A DNA stretch of 64,000 nt from Balaenoptera acutorostrata (taxonomy: Eukaryota; Chordata; Mammalia; Artiodactyla; Balaenopteridae), in NCBI RefSeq assembly GCF_949987535.1, contig NC_080078.1, positions 51,114,207 to 51,178,206 on the forward strand, read 5' to 3'. Below, piece after piece: positions 33,870 through 43,858 of this stretch (positions within the stretch are counted from its first letter, which is position 1; each line of letters opens with the position of its first letter). The notes under the pieces were generated by a model. It saw nothing but the letters and a program-made list of their open reading frames with translations, ran no database searches and was not told where the DNA came from. The position numbers and the translations under genes were made by a program.

Positions 33870-34050
33870 ATAGTTGGCAGATTTAGCAACTAAAAATACA
33901 AGATGCCAGGTTAAATTAGAATTTCATTAAAAATGACTAATATTTTAGTGTCTTGTGCATGTTTTGGAATATACTTACACTAAAAAATATTCATGATTTA
34001 TCAGAAATTCACATTTAACTGAGTACACTCTATTATATCTGGCAACCTTA
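33870..34050. repeat. palindromic MITE-like MER repeat
   Basis: The left end (agttggcagatttagcaac) and the reverse complement of the right end (aaggttgccagatataatag) are inverted relatives. The inner parts also pair loosely ('gccaggttaaattagaattt' against 'gaaattcacatttaactgag'). This resembles a common self-complementary mammalian DNA-transposon fossil; I am not sure of its name. Confidence 0.5.
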
Positions 34051-35385
34051 TATTTACTAGGAGATTTAAGATACATACAAATCATAACTAACAATGTGTG
34101 ATATACATGCCTATATATAATATTAGTAATAATTCATTCCTAAAAATTTTTTTCAGAGGAGAATTACTGTAAGTATTCAAAATAAAATTTTATAATGAAA
34201 AGTATTGTCATATTGGCAAATTAATTAGCATCTTCAAAAAACAAACTTTTCCATAAAATGAAATAAGAAAGTACAATAGGATTTCATATGCATAGATGGC
34301 AGTTAATTCCATGATAGGGTTTGAGTGAGTAGGAATTGAACTTCATAAATGCATAATGAATTCGCTAAGGTTCTAGGGCCTTTAATGTACCTTTAATGGA
34401 CTAGAAAAGTGAAAACAAAGAGAAAGAACTCTCTGGATTCCACAAACAAGAGTGGAAAATGCTGCCCCACAGAGTGGATGTGGTAAGAGGATATGGAATA
34501 ATTTCTTCTCAGTACTTTTTGGTGCTCCCCTGGCAAGGGGACCATCCCCAGTGGACTCTATTCCGGGCACCCTCTCTCTAGGGACTCCAGCCACAATGCC
34601 TGTGGCCTCATATCAGAGCCCAGTGTTTGAAGGGAAGAAGTAACTAAGTAGCTGGGAGAATCCAAAATTGTTTTTTAAAAAAGTAAAGTAAGAAATTAAA
34701 ATTAAAACATAAAATAAATGTAAAAAATTTGTGTCAATATAAATTGGTAGACAAGATGAAGAGTTAGTAACAGTCTGGTTCTATCAACAGCTGTCAGTGG
34801 GAAGGAACTGAAAAAAACAAAAACAAAAAACTTTCTCCTAAATCTGGCCAAGCCATCTGTTAAAACTGGTTTCCATTAAATGTTTGTTAATTTAATTTAT
34901 AAAAGCCAAAGCCCAATGGTCGTTGTCTGCTGCACACAATAGGGGCAGTATGTGTACAGGCTGGCTCTCTGCCAGTATATAGTGTCATACAGACTGGTGT
35001 CTTGTATGTAAACATTGTTTGAATCTCTAATAATCAAAACAAATTTTTTAAAAAACCCTCCATGGCTCCAATATCCTTATAATGCAAAACAAATACTGAA
35101 CTTCCTGTGTCCAGTTTCTGTATTTAGACTGTGGGTCTTCTTGTTGGCAAATCAATGTGAGCAGAGTTTGTTTCACCACTTTCATTAGGTCAAAGTTTTC
35201 ACTTCCTCTAGGGAGAGAGAGGAAGTTGCCACTGAAGGAGAATCAACTCTGTTTTGTATGCTTTACGGTCATTGCACTGGATGTCACATTTAATAAAATT
35301 TCTCATATTACAAGTTAAATATTGAATATGTACAGCTTATGGACATATAGTGTCTTATGGATATGTTGGATATTACTTGCAATGT
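34051..35385. other. no gene recognised
   Basis: AT-rich unique-looking sequence; A-rich runs at 34810-34830 and 35047-35057. No coding signal in the 63-70 codon frames. Confidence 0.35.
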
Positions 35386-35396
35386 GTGCTATGATT
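35386..35396. repeat. target-site duplication, left (CHR SINE 2)
   Basis: gtgctatgatt, perfectly repeated at 35722-35732. Confidence 0.9.
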
Positions 35397-35721
35397 TTTT
35401 TTTTTTTTAATAGGGAGCATTTTCTTTTTTTTTAAATTTTATTTATTTATTTTATTTATGGCTGTGTTGGGTCTTCGTTTCTGTGTGAGGGCTTTCTCTA
35501 GTTGTGGCAAGTGGGGGCCACTCTTCATCGCGGTGCGCGGGCCTCTCACTATCGCGGCCTCTCTTGTTGCGGAGCACAGGCTCCAGATGCGCAGGCTCAG
35601 TGATTGTGGCTCACGGGCCCAGCTGCTCCGCGGCATGTGGGATCTTCCCAGACCAGGGCTCGAACCCGTGTCCCCTGCATTGGCAGGCAGATTCTCAACC
35701 ACTGCGCCACCAGGGAAGCCC
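35397..35721 (-). mobile_element. CHR-type tRNA-derived SINE, copy 2, with two-part tail
   Basis: Minus-strand copy of the same SINE as 13625-13925. The antisense A box is at 35699-35709 and the antisense B box ggctcgaacc at 35657-35666 (CG intact, so less decayed than copy 1). The body ends in AAAT repeats (about 35434-35460) and a first A-run (35425-35433). Then, unusually, come 16 non-A bases, aatagggagcattttc on the plus strand (35409-35424), and a second A-run next to the target duplication. The 16 bases look like a short 3' transduction of the parent locus. The 109-codon minus-strand frame across it is not a gene. Confidence 0.92.
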
Positions 35722-35732
35722 GTGCTATGATT
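35722..35732. repeat. target-site duplication, right (CHR SINE 2)
   Basis: gtgctatgatt, partner of 35386-35396. Confidence 0.9.
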
Positions 35733-35944
35733 ATATACAAAATAAATATAAAAATAGTGGTAAATCAAAACAGTAGTATAAATTATGTAATATTCTATTA
35801 CAAATATTGATTGTCATAATTAATAATATATGCTAAATAAAAAAGTTGAAGGGAAAGGTAAGAGGGAGAATATTCATTCTCTTCCCCTGGCTTCTATTCA
35901 GTCCATAAATATTTCCCACACAACTTCTCTCCCAATGAGAGAAG

Positions 35945-36065
35945 CAGATGTTGTTTTTTTCACTCCACCAACCAGGAAATCTTTATTGGGTATCTTCTAG
36001 GTGCTCTGCACTGTGCTAGATAGAGTGGAGGATAAGGAGCAAATGTAAGAAATGTTCCTGGTCTC
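35945..36065 (-). mobile_element. L2 LINE 3' relic, minus
   Basis: Antisense L2 tail order: 'ggaaatctttattgggtatc', 'ttctaggtgctctgcactgt', 'gctagatagagtggaggata', then 'ctggtctccagaagcttgtg'. Confidence 0.6.
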
Positions 36066-37004
36066 CAGAAGCTTGTGGTCCATCTCTAATGTCCCCACGA
36101 TAGCTCTGCCCTGGGGTTTTTGTTATTTGTATAACAACCTTCTCCTACTGGCCATCCAGTGACCAATGGTCAATGTGGAGCCCATTGGGTGGCTATGGTG
36201 AGAACCACTGAGGTACAGGGCAACTCCATCCACCTATTTTCAAGAATTATTTATTAAGTACTCACCATGTTCCTTCAGTATTTGTTTGAACTTGAGTGTG
36301 TGTGTGTAAGAAAGAGAGAGGGAGAAACTTCACTTAAATAGCTTCGACATGAAACTTAATAACTGTAACCTGAAAGGGTCAATTCAGCACCCATATGATC
36401 CACCGCTGGGTGTCTACTAAAGGAAGGGGGCAATTAAGGGATTAAAAATCAGAGTGGAGGTTTGATATAACATGGAAGAATCAACAGGTTAATTTACTGT
36501 TTGTTGTTGTTATTTGTTTTGCTCCATTTTGTTTTCCAATGTTAACTGGTTGCCATGATATTCTGTGGGTGTCATTTAATTCCCAGGCCAGGACGTCACT
36601 TAGGCACGGGGAGAATGTGGTTTGCTGATGAAAAACTTATCTGTGTGCAATACTCATGTGGACTTCATTTCTATTAAAATAATATGCTTTATTTAGCCAA
36701 TGAGTTGGAATTTTTAAAAAATTCCTTTGTGCTAAAGTCATCTCTGTATCTCATTTTAAAACCAACCCAAATATCTTAGGTCCAAAGAGAAGCATTCAAT
36801 CGACACTTTATCAAACTGTAGAACATTGATTTGTTAAAACTAATATGTTTTTCCTTTATTTTCTTGCACATAAATTTTACTTAGTTATTATCCAGCCCAG
36901 TACTTTTCCATCTGGACAGATGGCAGAGCCAAGAGGCTGTGACAAATGAGACTATTCACACCTACTATATGGCATCAAGTGAGCAAATGTTGGCAGCTGA
37001 GGTC
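36066..37004. other. no gene recognised
   Basis: Unique-looking sequence with a TG then AG-rich run at 36297-36325. No gene seen. Confidence 0.35.
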
Positions 37005-37200
37005 CATGAGGAACAATTGTGGGTTTGGTATCTGAAGATCAAATTCCAATGTCAGTTCTGCTTCTTGTTTGATTGTCATTGGGTAGGTCCTTCAGTGGCT
37101 TCTGGGCATCAGTCTTCAGTCTTTAAGATAAAGATGATGCAAGGCTGGTACTGTTATGGGGAGGTTTGAGTGAGAGAAGAGATGCAAAAATGCTTTATAG
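37005..37200 (+). repeat. MIR relic, plus
   Basis: 'gtttggtatctgaagatcaa', 'attccaatgtcagttctgct', 'cattgggtaggtccttcagt' and 'tctttaagataaagatgatg' follow diverged MIR order. The 76-codon frame here is incidental. Confidence 0.5.
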
Positions 37201-37439
37201 TAATACCACTAAATGAGGTTGGAAGAATGCTGTAATATGGCTTCTGAAGCTCCATAAAAAGGTGCAGAACCACCCAGAAGTCTTCAAACAGAATGATCTT
37301 TGTTCTCTCATGACCTCCTGATCTCTGTCTTCCATTTGCCTTTTAGTCACTCTGATAACAGAACCATTCTGAGTTTTTGTTTCCAAGCCCTCAGGAAGAA
37401 CCTGAATCAACCACAATAAAATTGAAGAGTATTTCTTTT

Positions 37440-37640
37440 TTTGTGGTTATCCTTACTCTTGATTTTATTTTTTAATTAACACAATAAAATTGACTTTTGG
37501 GAGTGGGTAAAATTCTGAGTTTTAACATACATGTAGATTTGTGTGACCACCACCACAATCAGGATATATAACAACTCCATCATTCCAAAAACATTCCCTG
37601 GTGTCACTCCTGTGTAATTGCACCTCCTCCACTCCCTCCC
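37440..37640 (-). mobile_element. L1 3'UTR relic, minus
   Basis: 'aacacaataaaattgacttt' ... 'gtgtgaccaccaccacaatc' 'aggatatataacaactccat' is the antisense of an older L1 3' end. Confidence 0.6.
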
Positions 37641-38028
37641 TTGAAGAGTATTTCTGATTGAAAAATCAATGGTAAGAAGACTTCGATGGTTGAGAGAATT
37701 TAAGTCAACAGTAAAAATTCCTTAATAATTTATTCTTTACCAGCTTAAAAATCTAAAGTGCCTTAGATTTAAAATCACTCGCAAAATAAGAGAATTAGCA
37801 GAATTCATAACTACTGAAATTAAATGTATACAGAAAAGTTGGAAATTTTCAACAAATATACTCAGCAACAAAACTAATAAAAATCACCGTTGTTAAGTAA
37901 TTCTACCCTGAACATCCTACCGACCAAGCTTAAATTTTGAAAAGGAAATAATGAATTCTCATCATAGAATATGAATGTAAGACAACCTTTACTTCTGGGA
38001 ACAAATTATAAAGGAGATGCACTATTCC
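37641..38028. other. no gene recognised
   Basis: AT-rich unique-looking sequence between two L1 relics. Confidence 0.35.
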
Positions 38029-38335
38029 TTTTTTATTGAGACATAATTGACATATAACATTGTATTAGTTTTAGTTGTACAACACAATGATTTGATATAT
38101 GTGTATATTACAGGATGATTGCCACAATTAGTTTAGTTAAATCTGTCACTACACAGTTACACATTTCTTTCTTGATGAGACTTCTAAGAGCTACTTTCTT
38201 AGCAACCTTGGAATATACAATACAGCATTGTTAACTATAGTCACCATGCAGTATACTACATTCCCAGGACTGATTGATCTCATAACTGGCAATTGCACCT
38301 TTTGACAATCTTCACCCATTTATTCATTTATTCTT
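38029..38335 (-). mobile_element. L1 3' end relic (L1MA/MB-like), minus
   Basis: It opens 'ttttttattgagacataatt' 'gacatataacattg', then 'caacacaatgatttgatata' and 'gtgtatattacaggatgatt'. This is the typical antisense 3' terminus of L1M elements. Confidence 0.7.
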
Positions 38336-38854
38336 TGTTTCTGGGACCCTAATCAAGATATACTGCTACAGTTCTCAAGCTGTGGAATGTCCCAGGAGTA
38401 TGGTGACATGTCAAGGGTAAACATAAAGGCACAGATGACTTAGAACACCAACTTAACAATTTGGGGTAAAATTAACATGTTTATATGTTTATGTTAATGC
38501 AAATACATGTCATGTCATAGGAGCAAACTTTTCCTTTGCTTTTACAATAAAACACATCCAGAAGTGTGTTCTTCTGCTGAGCTTACACCCCAAACTGCAG
38601 GAGCAACGCTGTAATTCTCTGTCAGTAGAGTCTTTTTGCAGAATTTTCTGATTTTCTGATATAATGACAATATCTTTAATAACAGTTTTAGAGAAAATGC
38701 TAATGTTTTCCCATGCAGTTATATATATCCTCCACAAAAATCCAGGGCAGAGCATGAAAACATGACTCACAAAGGTGCATGTTCAGAGAGCAAAAACAAG
38801 GAAGCTTGTTTTGGGACAGTTCCTTGTGCTCTGCCTCTAAGGAAACAGGACTTA
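38336..38854. other. no gene recognised
   Basis: Unique-looking sequence; an 86-codon minus-strand frame has no family signature. Confidence 0.35.
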
Positions 38855-38995
38855 ATCTACAAATGTGGTCCTCAAAGAACCTGCATCAGAAAATTCTGGG
38901 AATGCTTACTAAAATGAAGATTTTTAGAATATACCTAAGACCCAAAAGATGATCATTTCTGGAGCAAAGGCTCAGGAATCTTCCTGGGAACTTAT
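38855..38995. repeat. MER20/MER5-like fragment
   Basis: 'aaatgtggtcctcaaagaac', 'ctgcatcagaaaattctggg', 'gctcaggaatcttcctggga' and 'acttattagag' are MER20-like interior phrases. Ends are unclear. Confidence 0.5.
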
Positions 38996-39659
38996 TAGAG
39001 GATTGATACATAAACACGTGGAAGTTTGCAAACAGTTTAAGATGCTTGAAGGGATTTAAATTCCCCTCATCTAGCTTTCTTGTGTATCACTTTCTCAGCT
39101 CATCTTTTGACAAGAGCACGGTGGCAGCTAAACCTCTAACAACTTTTTGAGCTGGTTGAAGGGAGTACCATACGCTTCAAATACCAGAACTCAAGGTGGA
39201 AAATTTACCGTTCTACCATGGATATCGTGAGCCTGACTTATAGCCTTGCTCATTTGGAGAACCAGTGACACTCACCTGAGAAGGGTTACCGGGATCACTA
39301 CAAAGAAGGTCAAACATTTTCTAAACCCCCCTTCAATCTGCTTAAGTGCCTGGACAAATATTTGAATGGTGACCACACAACAGACGTTTATTTCCTTTCA
39401 CAAAAATCAAGTTCCCTAGTTTCTTAAGAGATAGCATGGCATACCAAAATATGGTTCTATGGTCTGTTAGTTTTGTATCAGACTTCCTCAGGAAGATCTT
39501 CTCAGAGTCTTTAATTTATTCATTTGCAGGGTTTTGAAGAGGAAGGTAAAAATGCAACCTATTTTTTTCTTGAACTTATCAGGCCAGAGACCCTTTGTGC
39601 TGGACAGCATCTTGCAACACCCACTTTCTGTATCCCCCTGCTACTCGGAGTAGGATTCA
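38996..39659. other. no gene recognised
   Basis: Unique-looking sequence. The 158-codon frame at 39524-40000 overlaps the following MER relic and lacks any recognisable domain, so it is not called. Confidence 0.35.
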
Positions 39660-39830
39660 GAAATCAACATGGATCTGCATCAACCTCCTCTGGGAGCTTG
39701 TCAGAAATGCACAAACTCGAGCGCCCCACCCCAGAACTACTGAAACAGAGTCTGAGGTTTAACAAAGTCTCCAGGAGATCTGTATACAAGTCAAGCCTGA
39801 GAAGCAAGGCTATAGAACACTTTTTTAGAA
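39660..39830. repeat. MER5/MER20-like fragment
   Basis: 'gcatcaacctcctctgggag', 'cttgtcagaaatgcacaaac', 'cccaccccagaactactgaa' and 'acagagtctgaggtttaaca' match the MER5 interior in order. Confidence 0.6.
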
Positions 39831-42059
39831 CCAGTGCCAAGGACAATGACAGAAATGGTTTTAATGTGGAAAACTTCAAGAATCAATCTTACAGTTCATT
39901 CACCTTGGCTCCTGAAAGACTCCGGTGTTGCTTCCAAGGAACATCTGCTCTGGCGCAGGGATTTTTCACTGGGAAGATGACATCTGAAGGCTGCATGTGA
40001 AGTGACTCTTTCTGCAGATGAGAAAAGTACAAGGCCGTGCTGTGGTTCATAGCTTTCTTGACCCAGGGACAATTTTGATTTGCACCAAAGCTGCCCCATG
40101 GAGACAGAGATGTGAAAAGAATTAGAACTTTGTCTGCCATTTGAATCTGCTCCCCTGCAGAAAAATAGCCCATTTCCCAGCCACAGCTGGGAACACATCA
40201 TTCTGTTTTAGCTGATGAATAATCAGAGCTTTTCCAAATGACTATTCCCCAGCCACTCTGAGTCCCAAGCATAGATTCTGAATCAGGTGTATGTGAAATA
40301 AAAACAGGGCTCGAGTTGGGAGGGAAAAGATGAAGCTCGAGCCTTAACAAGCAAAATGTACATGTTAATAAAAGCCACGCACGGCCTCAAGTCCATGTAA
40401 GGTATGGCTCAACCAGCAAGAGCAAGGTTCCCATCGGAATCTTCCCAGCGTACAGCCATGACTCATGCCCAGAGCCATCTTGTCCCTGCAAGAAAAGCAT
40501 AAATCATCATCCATTCTTAAAAATGGTGCCAAAAGTGCATTTTATTCAAATGCATTCCTTAAAATAATGGCTGAGGAAATAGTACAAGAGTATTCAACTG
40601 ACAACTGAGTCTTTAGTGCTCACATCTGGAGTGAAAAATGTGTCACGGGTGGTTACAGTGGATTCTAGAGATGCTGGGAATTCCTAAACACACAAAAATC
40701 CATGAACATCAGAGCTGGTATTATTCTTTTGAAGAGGAAATTTTGTGCCTCGGTCACACCTACAAAGAGGACTCCTAAGTTTTATGATGCAAACCATACC
40801 GTGTTTTTCTTTCCTTTCGTTTTCTTCTTTTCTTTTCTTCTTTTGTATTTTAACCAACAGCATGAGGGGAAAAAAGTATTTGTCATAGATTCCTCTAAAC
40901 CTTCTCTCTCCTATATCCTTTCCACTAACATTCAGACAAGCTCAGGATTCTTTCACAATTATAATAAAGCATCCGTGACTCTGTTTCTCCTCCTGCTACC
41001 CCCTCTTGAGCTAGCTTGTTAAGTTTCATTTACAGGTCCATCTCCTCTGCCACTATGTGTTCTCTGTGCCCCAGCCTCTGAGAGGGAGATTCTAGGATGT
41101 GATCCCAGAAACAGCAGTAGAGAGTAGAAGACTATGCCAGGAAAGGGCAGAAAGTTCACGAAGAGGATATTATCAAACCAGTTACCATTGTGGGCAACCA
41201 GTGCTCAGAGAGACAGTGTAGAATATTCTTTAGAGTTATTACAACTGAAGGGCAAGGGACTGGGATATTCAGTTATCAAATCCCTGTCTGTCATGTTGGA
41301 GGGCTGTTCCCGGGGACATTAACGCTATCATTTTGGTTTGCTCTGTGCTTAGGTTAAGGGTGCTCTCCAGCCTAAATACATAGATACGTATATATATACA
41401 CACATACCTCAAGAAAAGCAGCCTTTGGGATACAGAAGTGACTGCCAAAGGGATCTGGACAAGACACGCACAACATCTCCTCCACCCTCTCTATTCAACC
41501 CCTGCAAGAGCTCTTGCTAAGCACTAATGTGGCTAAAAGACTTAGACTTTTTCCAGCAATTGCACTGCTTGATGTATTGGTTCATAGTTTAAAGACTCAC
41601 AGCCACTGCTTCCTTTTTGAAGTTACGTGACCTCCCAACCTTCTGGACATTCTCCTTTCTCTCCTGCCATTCTTAACATCCTTGATGACTCATCTTCCTC
41701 TACCCAAACTGGAAGTGCCAGGTTGCTCAATTGTGCTAAGGACTTTCCTCTTCTCCTCCTACCCTGGCTTGCTGGGTGAGCGCATCTGCTCCTATGGTTT
41801 CAGTTACCACCTAAAAAATTGACTTACAAATTTATATCTCTGGTGGCTCAGACCTCCTGACCAATGAGGCTGATGGCCCATGCAACATCGGACATCCCAC
41901 AATTGCTTCAAATGCAAAGATTAGGCACAAAAGCCATCTTCTGTCTCTTGCTTCCCCTGGAAGAAAAAAAATGGCCCTCATCTAATATTTCTTGTATGTA
42001 TTGTATGGAAATATGTTAATATAAATGTTCCAGACATTACATGAAATTTCTAATATTTC
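39831..42059. other. no gene recognised
   Basis: Unique-looking sequence. A polypyrimidine tract lies at 40803-40846. A TA/CA-rich spot lies at 41382-41407. Frames of 60-106 codons show no recognisable domain. Confidence 0.35.
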
Positions 42060-42194
42060 TTAACTCAGTGAATAATACCACCTTCCACTCAGTTAGACAA
42101 ACTGGAAAACCAGCAGCCATGACACATGTTTCCCTGTTTCCTGCCTCCACAGCATGCATTTCATTATTAGACCTCATCCACTGGATTCCATGAA

Positions 42195-42206
42195 TGGATT
42201 ATTTCT
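42195..42206. repeat. target-site duplication, left (truncated L1)
   Basis: tggattatttct, perfectly repeated at 42707-42718. Confidence 0.9.
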
Positions 42207-42706
42207 CTTTTTAAATTTATTTTATTAAAGTATAGTTGATTTACAATGTTGTGTTAATTTCTGCTATACAGCAAAATGATTCAGTTATACATATATACAT
42301 TCTTTTTCATATTCTTTTCCATTATGGTTTATCACAGAATATTGAATATAGTTCCCTGTGCTATACAGTAGGACCTTGTTGTTTATCCATCCTATGTATA
42401 CTAGTTTGCATCTGTCAATCCCAAACTCCCAATCCCATCCCTCTATCCCCCTCACCTTTGGCAACCACAAGTCTGTTCTCTATGTCTGTGAATGTCTCTG
42501 TTTGGTAGATAAATTCATTTGTGTCATATTTTAGATTCCACGTATAAGTGATATCATATGATATTTGTCTTTCTCTTTCTGACTTAGTTCACTTAGTAGG
42601 ATAATCTCTAGTTGCATCCATGTTGCTGCAAATGACATTATCTCATTCTTTTTTATGGTTGAGTAATATTCCATTGTATATATGTACCGTATCTTCTTTA
42701 CATCAG
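42207..42706 (-). mobile_element. 5'-truncated L1, minus
   Basis: A 500-bp 3' fragment with a perfect 12-bp target duplication. It reads antisense from the 3' end ('attaaagtatagttgattta' ... 'tgctatacagcaaaatgatt') to the ORF2 C-terminal region ('gagtaatattccattgtata'). Its 3'UTR differs from the 25.3-kb L1 lineage, so it is a separate, probably somewhat older subfamily. The 90-codon plus-strand frame across it is antisense to L1. Confidence 0.9.
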
Positions 42707-42718
42707 TGGATTATTTCT
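42707..42718. repeat. target-site duplication, right (truncated L1)
   Basis: tggattatttct, partner of 42195-42206. Confidence 0.9.
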
Positions 42719-43457
42719 TAAATCCTTCCACTCCTGTCCATTTCCTGATCCATCCTTACCTCTTACCATAGCCTAGCACATGCCTTCCTCGGACCTTTTC
42801 TTCACACTGCAGCCTGAGGGAGTGTTTAACAATACAGCTCTGTTTTACTGCCCTTGGATCTGACTCTTGTCTGCTGCTCCTGTGCCATCCAGCACTACTT
42901 TCTACCTAGGCTTTCCTGTTCCACCAGTGCTTACCTCTTTTTGATTTGGAAAGTGCCATACTGCCTCTGGCCTGGGGATCTTCATAACTGCTCCCCGCCT
43001 TGACCTTGAAGCCATTTCTCCCAGCATCTCTTTCCATTAACTAATGTCTACACATCCTTCAGATATAAGCTTAACCATGACTGCCTCAAAGAAGCCTTTC
43101 CTGTTTTTCCTGATTCCTCTAGGAAAATGGTCGGTTCCCCCATTATTCCATTCTTTAGGACATTCCACTGAAACCCTTGACTCATATTATAATTATAATT
43201 AATTATTTGTGGAATTAATTGCCTGCATCAGTGTAAGCTCCCTAAGAATAGGTACTGTGACAGTTTAATTTACAGCCAAATATCCAGCACCTTGAACAAT
43301 GCTAATTACTCAATGAATTTTTACTAAGCCTACTGACAATTCAAAAAGTTTAACTGTGCCAAGCTTGAGTTACATTTGCTCTTTGGTTTTATATGCTACT
43401 CCTCTCCTTCCATTTATAGGATATTGAACATCATCCTAAGAATAATAGAAACATATA

Positions 43458-43853
43458 TGTATTAGTTTGCTGGGGCTGCTAAAACAAAGTACACAAACGG
43501 GGTGGCTTAAACAACAGAAATTTATTGTCTCACAGTTCTGGAGGCTAGAAGTCTGAAATCAAGGTGTCAGCAAGTTCTGTTCCTTCTAAGGGCCGTAAGA
43601 GAAGGATCTGTTCTAGGCCTCTCTCCTTGGCTTATAGAGGCTATCTTCATATTCACATGGTGTTCTTACTATATATGTATATCTGTGTCCAAATTTCCCC
43701 TTTTTATAAAAATACCAGTCATATTAGAGTAGGATCCACCTTCATGACCTCATCTTAACAAATTACATCTGCAATGATCTTATTTCCAAACAAGATCACA
43801 TTTTCAGGTACTGGGGGTTAGGACTTTAACATCTGTAGCATACAGTTATGACA
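43458..43853 (-). mobile_element. MLT1-like (MaLR) solo LTR, minus
   Basis: It begins tgtattagtttgctggggct and ends cagttatgaca, the antisense of the MLT1 LTR. Familiar interior phrases are in order ('gtggcttaaacaacagaaat', 'ctcacagttctggaggctag', 'gtactgggggttaggacttt'). The flanking 5-mers atata (43453-43457) and atatc (43854-43858) agree at 4 of 5 positions, the MaLR duplication length. An antisense AATAAA lies within 'gaaatttattgtct'. No internal sequence is left. Confidence 0.85.
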
Positions 43854-43858
43854 ATATC

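Larger units (their letters stand above)
42060..43325 (+). mobile_element. L2 LINE remnant split by an L1
   Basis: Pyrimidine-rich L2 coding remnant in plus orientation on both sides of the L1 at 42207-42706. The left arm (42060-42206) and right arm (42719-43325) are joined across the target duplication. The right arm ends with the L2 3'UTR ('gtaagctccctaagaatagg', 'cttgaacaatgctaattact', 'caatgaattttt'). Confidence 0.6.

Noticed and set aside
35439..35810. Multiple 68-109 codon frames on both strands
   Set aside because: All read through the CHR SINE; similar frames appear at 13468-13905 in the other copy.
39524..40000. 158-codon plus-strand frame
   Set aside because: It overlaps a MER5-like relic, has no recognisable family and no flanking exon evidence.
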